Below are positions 1 through 13,100 of a stretch of 64,000 nucleotides of DNA, one piece after another. Origin of the DNA: Cavenderia fasciculata (Eukaryota; Evosea; Eumycetozoa; Acytosteliales; Cavenderiaceae); assembly GCF_000203815.1 (NCBI RefSeq), contig NW_004457642.1:682001-746000 (forward strand), in the 5' to 3' direction. The position numbers were made by a program, and so were the translations under genes. Below the pieces are notes generated by a model. It saw only the letters and a list, made by a program, of their open reading frames with translations, was not told the origin of the DNA and searched no databases. Positions within the stretch are counted from its first letter, which is position 1. Each line of letters starts with the position of its first letter.

Positions 1-2244
1 CGAGAAGAGGCAATGGCAGATTTGGAACGAGATCCAAATACATTGGTACCCTTGTCACCATAGTTGTGGATACGCCAGAACTTGGGCACAAAGAGGATGC
101 AGATGGCGGCAGTAGTGATAAAGAGAGCCGATGCGCAAATGATGATACTTTGGTTCAAGTTGGATTGTGGCGACACCAAGAGTGGGATAATGACAAACAA
201 GATGAACGAGATGGCGTAGAGGGTGTTACCAATCTCCTTGCTTTCATTGAACTCGTCAATGTCGACGATACGGATCTTCCACGACAAGAACACACCAGAC
301 AAGAGTAAAACGGCAAACGAGCCGAGCAAACCATAGAGCACACCATTTCCGGCACTGTCCATCTGGCAGACCGACATGTACTCGTATTTGCCGACACCGT
401 CGATATTAAAGACATCTTCAACACGGCTGTTGCCAACCTTGCTGGTCATGATGGCCAAAAAGATAATCTTGACGCAGATGATGGCAAAGACCCATGGGAA
501 TAACTGGGCGTTGGTGATCTTGACGGCCTTGAGCTCGGGATTATCGAAAATCTTCCAGATACGGAAGTTCTTGACGACGAGGGCACCGACCAAGAGGGCA
601 TAACCGACGGCGAGTAACCAGTAACGGGCACTGCAGACAGCATCAGAGTTTGGTTGCACCCAGATGATGACACCAATGTAGGTGATGCAAGCACCGATAA
701 GGATGGCAATACAAAAGAGTGGTGAGGCGGAACGGATCGATTGGGTGTTACGGTAGACAAATACCAAGACGGCAAACACAATGGAAACGAGGTTGAGAAT
801 ACCGGCAATGACCGAAAAGGCGTATTGGACGTCCCTGTCCATATCAACCTTGACCAATGGTACTGAATAGTTGCCTAAAAAGGTCATACCAGGGTATGGA
901 ACATTCAATTGGAAGAACTTGGCCGATGTGATACAATTGGTGGTACCTGGTAAAAGATCGGTTGTCTTGTTGGTGATAACAGCCAAATTAAGATCACTAC
1001 AATAGTATGGATTAACAGTTCTATTGACAGTCATCAAATAAGCTGCTTGTGCATTTACTTTATCTTGAACATCTTGTGGTACCTAAAATAAATAAAAGAA
1101 AGACAAGAATAAAATGATTAGTTAGACAAATAAATAATATACAATTTTTTCTTCTTTTACTTACAAGAGATGAAAAATTATCAAGTCTAAGGAAATTATT
1201 GTTAAAATCACCGTAATATCTAATCATGGCAGTACGGTTAGTCATGGCAGCCTTGGTGAATTGGAGGTATGGAGTGGTCCAATCAGTGACAAAACTGAGA
1301 CCGATTTGCTCACCATAGATTTCACGTTGGCCGTACCCGTTGGTTCCGAGAGCCATACCACCTTGTTGCATAATGGTGATGGGCACCATCATATCATCTT
1401 GGGTGTGCGAGATCATATCAGCACCAAAGTCGTTCATGAGGTTCAAGGTGGCACCGTGTTCAATGTCTGGTTGGATCCAACCACCGGCTTGCCAGAGGTA
1501 GAGTTGTGGGACGGGCTTGCCAACGAGTGCGCTAGAGGCAACAGCACCTACATAAAAAGCGTTTGAACCATAGTTCATAATGAATGGTTCACCTGGATTG
1601 ACGTAACCAAGCACACTAGTCTTGGTCATGAGACCTGCAAAGTATCCCAAAATGTATTGGCATACATGGACGTTGTAGGTGACGTAGGAGAGGTTCTTGG
1701 TGGCAACTCTGTTACCACGGGTCAAGATGACAACCTCTGGGAATCGAGTGGTGATGTTGATGGCAGCGTTGGTGTACTCGAGCGAGGCAGCAATAAAACT
1801 GTCGTAGCCAAGTGCAATCTTTTCCTCCATAAATTCAATGGCACCATGTTCAGTGACACCTTCGAAAATATCAATATCTGTTGTTTGTAATTGTTTCTCT
1901 ACATTTACTTTAGCATAATTAACCATATAATTGAATCCTAAATAGAAAGAATAAGAAATTTGAATTGATTTTTTGAGGTCAGTGAAAGGATCTAAAAAAG
2001 GATTTTACAAAAAATCTCATCTCTCTTATTTATTTCAACGAACGCTCGTTTTCGTTTAACACATCAAACACTATCAATGAGTATTTTTTAATAATTTAAT
2101 AAATTATTTATACATACCAAAATCATTGAGTTCACCGGTTGTAAAGATAGCCATTTTAAATGATTCTACATGATTGATAAATGAAAACAGTACAAATATC
2201 GATACCAATGTGAATTTTAATAATCTTAAACTAGTTTGCTTCAT
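1..2244 (-). CDS. Grl-type family 3 GPCR (BMP-lipoprotein-like ectodomain + 7TM), 3' end outside window
   Basis: Three exons are visible: 2244-2118, 1937-1165 and 1082 to the left edge, joined at GTATGT and GTAAGT donors. The two junctions fall in phases 1 and 0, giving 660 residues so far. Residues 1-31 form a hydrophobic signal peptide. The next ~330 residues resemble the periplasmic BMP/Med-type binding fold (PF02608) found in dictyostelid GABA-B/mGlu-like receptors; the N-terminal stretch reads AIFTTGELNDFG. From about residue 385 several hydrophobic helices follow, with the 7tm_3 pattern (for example QSIRSASPLFC, then WLLAVGYALLVGALV). By family knowledge it should sit in the plasma membrane and signal through G proteins. 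The ligand is unknown. The cytoplasmic tail continues beyond position 1, so the subtype cannot be fixed. Confidence 0.88.
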
Positions 2245-4469
2245 TTTTTTTTAAGTAAACTAGCTTTGTTTCGCCTGTTGTTGATTTGTAGATATTGATT
2301 ATTATTAATCTACTAAACCTAATAAATTACTATGTTACAATGATAATGGTAAAATATAAATCTAATCCTTTTTTTTTTTCTTTCTCTCTCTTTAGGTATT
2401 ATTACAGAAATAAATAAATAAAGTAGTAGTATAGTGATTGAATTTGTGATGAAAAGAGAGATAGAAAGAGATAAAAGAATTATTTATACAAATACTAATG
2501 ATACAATTAATAATGATGGTTGCGGATGTGTGATAAAGGAGGAGATACAAAAATAAAAGGATTCTATTGGTGGCTGGTGTTTTGAAGGCAAGGAGATTGA
2601 TTTGGCAGTCTTGACCTAGGGTTGGTTGGCCATCAGACCCCCCTCTTTCTGCTAGCAGGGCAACTGCACAGTTTTTTTCTTTTTTTAAATTGGCACTCAG
2701 AGAAAATTATCTACTCAACACAACAAATTTAAAAGAATTGCATCTCTCAACCCCTCCCCTCACTTTATACATGGGTCGTTTTCAATGACCATAGTGAGAA
2801 GGCGTTGTGTGAGACACTAGTGCTGTCGTTGAGCACATCAAGTAGAAAAGGCAACTTTGCACACCAGCAACCAATCAATAAAAAATCAGATCTGTGTCCA
2901 ACACCAACACTCGCGCGTTTTTCCAATACCAACCACCCCCATTGCTATGGCTCGAATGTCTGTAGACCCCACTCTAGATTTTGAAAAACGACGAGCGATA
3001 CTTTTTAGATGAGATTCACCAGCAGTAGCGTTTTTCAATTAAAAGGACAGTCGACGAATTTCAGGTAGAGTAGGAGATCACATTAAAACAATTGTTTTCG
3101 CCTCCACATTTGCACATAGAGAGGGCCGTTTTTTAAAAAATTGTTGAAAATAACGGTTTTGTCGTTAGCGGCTGTTTGTTGATGATTTTTCGATCGAAGT
3201 AGACGAAGTGTCTCATCGATTAATTTGGGGAAGCCTTGACCCTACTATCCATGAACATGTACCACTTTAAGTAGGTACCTTGTAGTATCTGTTCTCCAGG
3301 CCACTTGTCTTTAGTTGAATGTCTTTGAGTGAGGGTGGGGATCATCCCTAGCTATTAATACCTTCTTTTAGGGACCTGAAACCAAGTTAAAAACCTTAGA
3401 CGCGTTATATGTGTAGCCATTATAACTATCTTTTTATGAACGAGTTTTTGTTCAAATCTGTGATGCACCTACCCCAACACATTTCATGTGCATCGAAAAA
3501 CTCTAAGCTTTTTAAGAGTTTAATACTCTTCAGTAGTAGATTATGCGTCGTTCTCTTTATAGAAAGTAAAAGTAAAGGGAGATTATTTTCAAATTCGATA
3601 AAGAATGTGATCGCCATCAATCGAACAATTTAGAGTTCAAAGATTGATGGGACAAAGGAAAGAATTACTCTGACGGATTAATTTGAGTCAAAAGGAAAAG
3701 ATTATAATCTTCAATCTAGATACAGATAATAATAACAATAATAATAATAATAATAATAATACAACCAGCTTTTACAAAACCATCAAAAATTTAACAGACA
3801 CCTTTTGTGATTGTTTGTGAAAGTTCATGAGATACACAGGTTCATTGAATGTTTGCAAAGGTGAGGCAGAACCTCTCAATGTACCCCCTCTGTGTATGTA
3901 GCCTGTAACGGGTAGATAGCTATCGATCTTCACTTGAAATCGACAACTCGACATTGCTGTGGAACATGAATGGTTTAGGTCGGAAGGGTTTGTTCAATTA
4001 ATTAATGTAATCTCTCGTTTGTTAATTAATTAATTAAAAAGTACCAAAAGACGATTTGGTTGGCTATGACCCCCTGTTGCTTCATTGATCATGTAAACAT
4101 CACATGAATTTACGATGAGGCATCTGGATCGGATCAAGATTTTTGGGCGGATGGCCTCGATTAAAAATATCCTTGTTGGTGACCGTTCTCTAGTTGATCA
4201 GACATGACTTTTTTGAGAGTTTACCGAATGCACTGGGATGACCTTGGTCTAAATGTTGACCCTATCTCTCTCCTTCTTGCTATCATCTCTTTTCTCTTGT
4301 TTTGTTTATGCTCTTCTTCTTTGATCACATGTACATTTTGTGATATTAGTTATTAATAAACACCAACAGAACAAGAACATCATCATTGTAAAGAAGAACA
4401 TCACTGTCATCAACAATCTTATTATTATTCTTCTTCTTCTTCTTTCAAATACACATTATATTTTTAAAC
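2245..4469. other. 2.2-kb spacer between divergent genes
   Basis: No convincing gene. It must hold the promoter of the Grl-like receptor (left) and of the membrane-protein gene (right). Stretches at about 2580-2680, 2880-3380, 3760-3960 and 4050-4280 are clearly less A/T-rich than the usual intergenic DNA here and contain no long ORF. A (TAA)n run lies at 3728-3760. The small ORFs on both strands around 3400-3630 and 3770-3955 overlap one another and match no family I recognise. Confidence 0.5.
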
Positions 4470-5253
4470 ATGTAAGAGCTACAACCAAAGAGTTAAACCT
4501 ATAAATATATTTTTAGAATTCTATTAATATCTTTTTTTTTTTTCTTTTTTGTTTGATCGATATTTATTTAGGGCTTGTTGTTCAGGATTCAAAAGAGTAT
4601 TATTCTTTTTCTATGCATATAATTTAGTTGCAAACTTTGCAACATCTATTTCATATCTAGTGACGTTGTACAGTTTTCCACAAAAGGACCAATTGACCGA
4701 CAATGGTAAGAAGGCATTGTTGGCAACACAGATTCTATCGTCTGCTGCCATGGCCATCACATGTGGAGTCCAGATATTCTGTTTTGTCAAAAAGGAGACA
4801 TACGGTGTCAAGTCAATCATCATCGCACCACTCTACGCCATGTGGTGTGGCAATGAAAAGTACCAAGAGCTCAACGAACAAAAGGGATCTTGGGAAGTGT
4901 TCAAGTTGGCCTTGTGGCTCTTTTTCACACACGATTGCCTCCAGTTAGCGTCATCCATTTCATTCTTTAAAGTACTCCGTGACTATGCTTCCTTTGGTAC
5001 AAAGGTGTCTGCTGGTTTCAAAATTGGGTTTACCATATTGGCCATGATGTATTTCTTGGGCTTTGAAGTTCCAAAACGTTATTGTTGCAAGAGAATTAGT
5101 GATACTGGTGACAAATTAAAGAATCTTGGTAAAGATAAGAAGGGAGATGGTGCTACTACTACGACTGAAGGTGGAGATATTGAAAAAGGAGAGACAAAAA
5201 AGAAAGAAAAGAAACAAAAGAATGATGAAGATGAAGGGTGTAGTTGTTGTTAA
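4470..5253 (+). CDS. Small multi-pass membrane protein with Cys-rich ends; start codon split by an intron
   Basis: The main open frame has no upstream ATG. It is preceded by a good acceptor (TTTATTTAG, ending at 4571). An A-rich ATGTAAGAG at 4470 supplies AT as exon 1 with donor GTAAGAG at 4472; joining AT to the G at 4572 makes ATG and gives MACCSGFKRV. Exons are 4470-4471 plus 5'UTR, and 4572-5253, about 228 residues. Hydrophobic segments lie near residues 9-34, 50-73, 108-130 and 150-170, so four membrane passes are likely. The N-terminal CC and the C-terminal CSCC could be S-acylated (inference). The tail is Lys/Glu-rich and disordered. I recognise no family; it looks like an uncharacterised dictyostelid membrane protein. 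The splice is inferred, but no other ATG would keep the first hydrophobic segments. Confidence 0.7.
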
Positions 5254-5606
5254 AAAACAAACTCTCTCTACTCTGAAATATTTAATTTAATATTAAATAT
5301 TAAATATTAAATTTAAAAAGTCAAAAAGTAATCAATCATTGACCATTGGTTCTTCTCTCCTCTCTCCACTTAAATTATTTATTAATAAAAAAAAAAAATA
5401 AAAAATAAAAAAAATTGAAAATAATAATAATTGATTCGTTCGTTTTTTTTGATTTTCCTCAGAGAGGGTGGTGTTTTGTCCTCATAAAGAGTGTATTTCG
5501 GCGCCGTGTAATTTCTTTCTTTTTCTTTCATATACTATCCTATCCTACCTATTCTATCCTATCATCAAACCAAAAAGAGAGAGAGGGGTAGAGAAGAGAA
5601 GAGAGA
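5254..5606. other. Spacer upstream of the RRP12-like gene
   Basis: A/T-rich, with TAAATAT repeats near 5281-5320, long A-runs near 5390-5415 and a CCTAT-rich pyrimidine tract at about 5533-5563 just before the start codon. No gene is seen. Confidence 0.5.
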
Positions 5607-8600
5607 ATGGTATACAACTATACAGTAGAGGAGATATTCCCCAATATACTCAGTGCATCGAGTCAAAAGAGCAATGAGAGTATTCGTCGATTGGCAGTCG
5701 TCTTGAATGCAGTGACCGATGTCGTCAAGACAAAGAACGCACCCATTCAACCTGCATCCTACTTTGCATTGATCATATCGACACTCCAAGACGGCAACTA
5801 TCAACCATCACAAAAACAAGATCTACTTAAACTCTTATCAATCGTCATTGAAAGGTATAGATATAGATATTAGATATAAGATATAAGATATATATACTAA
5901 TATCTTTTTATTTATTTATTTATTTATTTGATGTTTTAAAGAGTATCACAACAATTAATTAGAAATATTAGTGATACATTGATTACAATGTCAATGAAAT
6001 ATATGACAGAGGAATTTGGAAATGAAGAGATTATGAAACCATGTGTTGTAGTATTGGGTAGAGCATTGACACACTCTGATACACAGTCGTGGCAAACCAG
6101 CGAGCATATCAAAGCCTATGCATTATTATTAAAGTGTTCGGTCGATCAACGTAGCAAGATTCGTCAAAAGGCTTTGAAAGAGGTTATCTTGGTTTTGAAC
6201 TCTTCGGGTGTCTGTGGACCACGTGGAGGATTGATCAAGATCGTTGCACAGGTATCAACCAACTTTTGTCGTGACATTTTCTCAAACATCACCCTCGAGA
6301 CAATGGGTGAGGCCTACCATGCCCTCAACGTGTCTCACGAACTCGTTCCACTTCTCCAACCATCTTTTGTCTCCCAATTGATGGATTCTATCATTAGATT
6401 GACCAGTTTGGGTAACAGCTCAATCACTCCCCTCTGCTACAAGACTATTGGCACCCTTTTCTTCCGTACCAATCAACTTATTGGAACTCACATTCAACAA
6501 CTCATCGAAGTATTATTCCAATTCTCACCATCTGGTATTGATATCAGATCAACTATTGCTTACACTGAATTAATTACTCAAGCTTATCTTCATTTTTCAA
6601 GGCAAGTCACAAACAAACAAACAAACAAACTTAATTATATTATTTAATTATTAATCCTATTTCATTTCTTTTCTAAAATTTTAGATTGGATAAACAATTA
6701 TGTAATCAACATTTACAAAATTATTTTACAACTTTAATGTCAAATTTTAGTTCTGATAAACAAGATATTACAAAGGTTACAATGGATGGTTTCAAGGTAA
6801 ACATACAAACCAACTTGAGATATAAAGTGTTTTTTTTGTAAATACAAATATTAATTTAATTAATTATTTATTTTAATTTATTTTTAGAATGTAATTGTAG
6901 AATGTATAAATGAAGAGATGATTTCACAAGCAACAGTATCATTAAAGAATCAACAATTTAATTCACCATTGGAAAAGATTATTGAAACTTTGATGGAAGG
7001 TTTAAAGTATACATACAAACATTCATGGGAATTGATCTTGCAAGTCATTTCGTCAATGTTCCAACAACTTGGATCACAAGCTCATCCATTGCTCGACAAG
7101 TTGTTGTTGGGCGTTGATTCACTCGGCGGTCTCCAACACACTGTGCAACAAGTGATTGCTAGTGCCTTGGTCGCAATCGGTGCTCGTAACCTACTCACCC
7201 TCTTGCCACTCAATCTCGACGCTCACCCCGACGACAAGACACGTCCCAACCGTGGCTTCCTCTTGCAGTTGATGAAGAAACACTTAAAGTTTTCAGAGTT
7301 GGCTGCTTTTACCGACTACTTTTTGCCCATGTCCAAGGTGCTCAAGACCAAGTCCAACGAATGTCTCGAGGACAATAGATTGATTGAAGCCAAGAACCTC
7401 GACATTCTCTATATTCAAGTGTGGCAGTTACTCCCCGGTTTCCTTACATACCCAGTCGACGGTGACACTGCCTTCAAGTCGATTGCCAAGACACTTGGTA
7501 CCACCCTGCAAGACAATGAGGTCATTCGTCCCATCGTCTGTACTGGTCTCACTACCATGATCAACACACTCAAGGCTGCTCGTGATGCTGACCAAGACCC
7601 CATCTACCTGCCATTGCACCGTCGTCATGTGACCATGTCACCCACACGTGCCGCTGCCATCCTCAAGACGGTCGCAGGGTTTGCCAAAAACTTTTTGCCC
7701 ATCATGTTTAACATTTATCCATCGACCAAGAACGATATCCGTCAATACTTGCAAGCATGTATTGAAGCATACGTGTCCATTGCCGATGCAACCACCGTCA
7801 ACAATCTATTTAATAATATCGTCACCAAACTACTCGAAGCTCAAAAAGAGGAAGAGGAGACACGTCGTCTCAAGCCCGAGGAAAAGATCAAGACCAAGCG
7901 TTACTATCTCACCGAGTTGACTATGGGTTTCATCAAGAGATTTGCCGAACAACAAGATGTCATTGACGAGGTGACACCATCCAACGGTAGTTTGGAGCAA
8001 TTGAATACTTTGTTCAAGGTCATCAAACCACAATTCCAAGCACAAGATCCAGGTATCCAAAAACGTACCTTTAAGGTATTGGATCGTATCATGGCTCATC
8101 ATCCAGCATTCACCATGGAGAATTTAGATAAACTCAAGACCATCCTTACATTTAACCTTCAACAATCTTCACCAAATCTCAAAAAACTTCGTATTCGTTG
8201 TATAAAGCAAGCTGTACAAGCCATCCTAGAGTATGGTGACACTTCTCAATCTGAACAACAATTACAACAAGATTTTGAAAATGCTTTCACCCAAGGAAAT
8301 CAACAAGGAGAGGAAGGAGCAGAAGAGACAATGGAAACACGTTCAACTATTAGTTTTGGAGGTAGATCAATGAGATCAACACGTTCAGGTTTCTCATCAT
8401 TTGGAAGTAGAGGAGGATCATCTGCAATGGCTGTCAGTTGGACCAAATTACGTCAAAAGTTGATTCCATCATTGGTGCCAGAGATTATACTATGTACAAA
8501 GGAAGTCAACAAAAAGTGTAAGGAAATGTCCAACGACTTGGTCATTGAAATGGGCAAGGTCATGTGTTTGGTAGCTCAACGTTGCATTCAACTCAAGAAG

Positions 8601-10058
8601 GGTATCCCACGTGAACAACAAATCCAACAAGCTCAATCAGAGGCATTGGTCGAGTACATCCACTTGATGGCCGCCGGTTTGGCCTCCATCACCCCCATGA
8701 TGGTGTCTGCAACCATCGTCGCCATCTCGCGTGTCGTCCACTCGTTCCGTGACCTCTTACCATTAGAGACAGTCTCTCAAATGTTGTCTACACTCTTTGT
8801 ACTCATGGACAGTCCACATCGTGAGGTTGTCAAGTCCGTGATGGGCTTTACCCGTGTCGTCATGGCCTGCTTCCGTGAAAACTCTGTCATTGAGCCACAC
8901 TTGCAAATGTTGATGGATGGTTTGTCCAAGTCGTCCGAGAGCGACCGTAACTACTTCCGTATCATGATCCAGATCTTGTTGCAGCGTCTCATGAAGCGTT
9001 TCGACTATGACCAATTGCACGCCATGTCGCAAGAGGGTTTCAAAAAGGTGTTGGTACACATCCAGCGTAGAAAGATGCGTGCTGAGAAGCTCAAGGAGAA
9101 GCAACAGTCACACGTCGACGACGCCATGGCCGACGACGACGACACACGTTCCGTCAAGAGTAGCAAGACTGCCAAGACAAGCAAGACTAGCAAGACTGGT
9201 GCCGGCAGAGACGACGACAGCGACGGCGAGATTGTCGACAATGAGTTGTCTGAAGACGAGTCGGACGACGACATTGAAGAGTTCTTGTTCAACGTCAAGA
9301 AGGCCGCCAAGAGAGACACTGGCGACAACTGGATCGTCGGTGAAGGTGATGAACCAATCGATTACTTGGACAGAAGCGCTATGAACAACATTGCCTCGAA
9401 CGAGTCGGGCAAGGTCCGTATCCGCAAACCAAATTCAGTGGCTGAAAAGACACCCATCAGCAAGTACTTTGACACTGACGGCGAGGGTCGTATGATCATC
9501 GAAGACGAAGACCAACCAATGGATCCACGTCAAAAGATGAGAGAACTCAAAAAGAAGAGATCCATGTCGGCACTTATCGACGAGGTCTTTGAAGAGGGAG
9601 CCGATGCCTATGAAAAGAAGGCCGGTTACCGTGCCATGAAACAAAAGTCGATCAACAAGCGTGCCAACAATGAAAATGACGATAGTGACGACTCTGGCAA
9701 CGAAGATCAAATGGACGAAGACCTCAAGTCGGCCTTTACCAAGAGAACCTTTGCCACCAAGTTTACCACAAAGACGGGCAAGACCGCCAAGACTGCCAAG
9801 ACCACCAAGACTTCACTCACAAACATTACCAGAATCACCAGTGCCACCGATCGTTACAACAGAACTCGTGGTATCAGTACCAACGTCAACTTTAACAATC
9901 CACAACACTCTCAAAAGAAGGGTGAACAAAAGAAGGGCGCCAACGCCGTACAACCATACGCCTACATTCCTCTCGATACCAATACTCTAAATAAGAGAAC
10001 TAAACATCTTTCTGCTTTCAAAACTGTCGTTAATAATAATAAGAAAAGAAAGTCCTAA
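5607..10058 (+). CDS. rrp12: RRP12-like ribosome biogenesis/export factor (HEAT-repeat, NUC173)
   Basis: Exons 5607-5854, 5942-6601, 6685-6796 and 6888-10058 sum to 4191 nt, 1396 residues, close to RRP12 proteins (about 1230-1300). The protein is a long alpha-helical HEAT-like array, including the NUC173-type core in the middle. A very acidic region follows (DDDDTRSVKSSKTAKTSK near 9133-9200), then KT-rich repeats and a basic C-terminus ending KKRKS, typical of a nucleolar protein. RRP12 acts in processing and nuclear export of pre-ribosomal subunits. Intron 2 appears to use a GC donor (AAG|GCAAGT at 6602) with a normal acceptor, because only this junction keeps the frame. The gene is convergent with the ComC-like gene, with 127 bp between stop codons. 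Confidence 0.9.
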
Positions 10059-10185
10059 AAAAAAAAAAATAGATAGAAAAAAAAAAAGAACAATATCTTT
10101 TTTTTAAAATAAATTTAATTATATATATTTAAACAAAAAATAATATTATCTATAGGATTGATTGACCGAATATTTGGTTAGTTAT

Positions 10186-13100
10186 TTATTTATTTACCAA
10201 AGAATTTAATTTAATATGAATTAATTTTTGTTGTTGAATATATGCATATTTCTTTTTCAATAGAATGGTAGTTGTTGTTGCAATGGCAATCAAAGCAACT
10301 CCACCAACAACAACGCCAACTATGATTCTCCATGTATTTGATTTATCATTACAATCTTGATTTCCCTTTTCAATTAATAATGGTGAGAAATCAGGATCGA
10401 GTATACATGATTTACATTGTGGTAGATTAACTCTAATCGTTGCAATTGATTCCTCCCCACTACTAGTAGTGGTATTAAAGAGTGATACCAATTCTGTTTT
10501 TGAATAGGCTGGTCTACCATCTGACAAGACATAATCTAAAAATCTACCATTGAATTGAATATTATCCTTTACAACTCTTAGGTATTGAATGGTTGATGAG
10601 AAATCATCATATTGCAAACTGTCCAATGGCTTTTCTTCACAATCGAAAACAAAAGTTTGATCTTGTGATATTGATGTTTTGAATAGTACCTTTAATGTTG
10701 CTAAATTGGAAGAGTATGACCAACCATCAATTCCAACCTCTAATTTAATGGCATATGGATTAATATGAATGACTTGATCTCCAAATGTAATGTCACGTGG
10801 TTGTTTAGAGAAAGAGACAATCGATGAAACATTGAGTTGGTAAAATGGTGATGTAGAGTTGGTGGTACCATTAGTAATATTGAGTTGATAGGTTACAATA
10901 GTAGTAGTATTCAAACTATCACTATACTCAATATTGACAGACCAATTGTAATCTGATACAAATAATTCTTTAATTGGTAAATCTTGATTATCAAATCCAA
11001 CCTCTTGAATTGAATACATTTCAAAACTAAATTTCATTCCATCAATATCAAATGATATTGTTGGTGATGTCATATTTGGTGTTATCGTTGAATTTGAAAC
11101 TAAATAAAAAAACAATTAATATTTAATACTTCTTTTTCTCTTCTTCTTTTGTTACATACATTTAGTTCTACAATTATCATCTTGATTATAATATAGATCA
11201 CATTGACATTTTCCATTTTCATCACAATAACCATGACCATAACAATCATTTGTATCTTGTTTACATTTATCTTGAGAAGAGGGACCTCCACCACTTGATG
11301 AATCGCTGTTATTATTATTATTCATTGGTTTGAATAATAGTGCATCTCTAATAGTAACCCAAAGAGAGTCAACTTGAATCTTTGCAGATGTTAATCCTGG
11401 GTTTGGTTGACTTGAAAGTGTACAATTAATCATTGGTTGTGAGGTATATGTTATTTGACAGTTGATAGTATCATTTAGCAATACAATTGCATTTGATTGA
11501 TTAAATGGACCAAAATCACCATAAAATGTTAATAGTTTTTGATCATCTCTATTAATTAATGTTGATGATACGATTGGATAAACTAAAAATAAATTATTAA
11601 TATTAAATGAAATTAGATTGTTTTTTTTTTAAACACATACCAATTGAACAATTATTATAAAATGTTGGTTTAGAACAAATACAAACACCATCATATGAGC
11701 ATTGACCATTATTATTATAATAATGACAATTGAATGTTTCCAATACACATTGATCATAGGGTGTTGTTATATTTTGGGGAATATAAACCCAACTATAACT
11801 GTCAATTAAAACAATAATACTAGGTTGAGAACCCTTGATATTCTCTTGTAGAGTACATTGAATATCACTACCAGAGAAAGAAGTGACAAGACAACTACTA
11901 TTTCCGTTAACAGTGTTGAATAAAACTGTTGGAGTTGATGTAGAGTAATATCCAGACAAACTAAATTTAGATCCAGATTTTATAATTTGATCTAGTGTTG
12001 TCACTGTCATTACTATTGGATAAACTAAAATAATAAATAAAAAAATGTAAATATAAATGAATACATCTTTGTTTTTCTATTTTTTTAATACACATACATT
12101 GAGTAAATTCACAATTTGATAAAGAACCATTTAAATATTGATTTGATAATGTAATATTATATAAACCAAATGGAACTGGTTGGTTGGTATGACAAACAAT
12201 AGTATTTGTAGTGTTTGAAGTTATAAGGCAAGATGTTTTAATACCAGTTGATAAAAAGGTGAGTGTTATATTGTGTCCAATATAAGAGTTGTAAAATTGA
12301 GGATAGAGATTGACAATGGTATAATTTGGTGCTTGAGACATTGCATAACCTGTGCCAATATTAATACCAGCTTCAACCACTGTGAATGGATAAGACAATC
12401 CAATAAAACTGTGAAATCTTACAGAGACATTTCTAGGTGGTCCAATTTGTAGAGCTGGTATAAAATCAATAAGCATATCAATATTCGGGGTGACTGGAGA
12501 TACTCTATATGTTCCTTCTGTATCAGAGTATCCCCATCCCAAATTCCTACCGCGCAACTCTACTATTCCATTATTTGAATATAAATAATTTGATCCATAA
12601 TCAACATCTTTAGAGAAAAAGATTGAATAAAAAATGAATTAAAAGGATGAAAAAAGATTAATTAATTAATTAAATTTAATCTACATACTACAAATAAAAT
12701 TTTGTGGACGTTGAAGAGGAGATATTGATAGTATTAAAGGGTCTTGATCATAACACCAGAAGCAATCAGGTATTTGGGACAGCCCAGTATTATTGGCAAT
12801 TAGATAGTTTGAACAAAATGATTCAGGTACTGTACCAGAAACTTGAGGATTATTTGAAATTCTCAATGCCATTAATTGAGTATTTTGAAATAAACTAAAG
12901 TTTATCTGACCTTGTAAATCATTATTTGTTAATCCTCTAAAAACAAATAAAAAAGAGTTCGAGTTAGATGTTTTCTTTTTTTGATTAAAATTAATTTAGA
13001 TGACATACAAAGCAACCAAACCTTTTGGAGTTGAGAGATTTGGTAAAGATGTAAAACCATTATCATGGAAATTGATTGATAATATTTCAATTGGAAATTG

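Noticed and set aside
155-847. ORFs on both strands over the Grl-like receptor
   Set aside because: The plus-strand ORF and the second minus frame are shadows; only the frame carrying the 7TM helices is coherent.
3270-3330. U2 snRNA-like TGTAGTATCTGTTCT
   Set aside because: The conserved 5' stem and the Sm site of U2 are not present around it, so I do not call a U2 gene.
3409-3954. 60-74 codon ORFs on both strands in the left spacer
   Set aside because: They overlap each other, lack splice partners and show no recognisable protein features.
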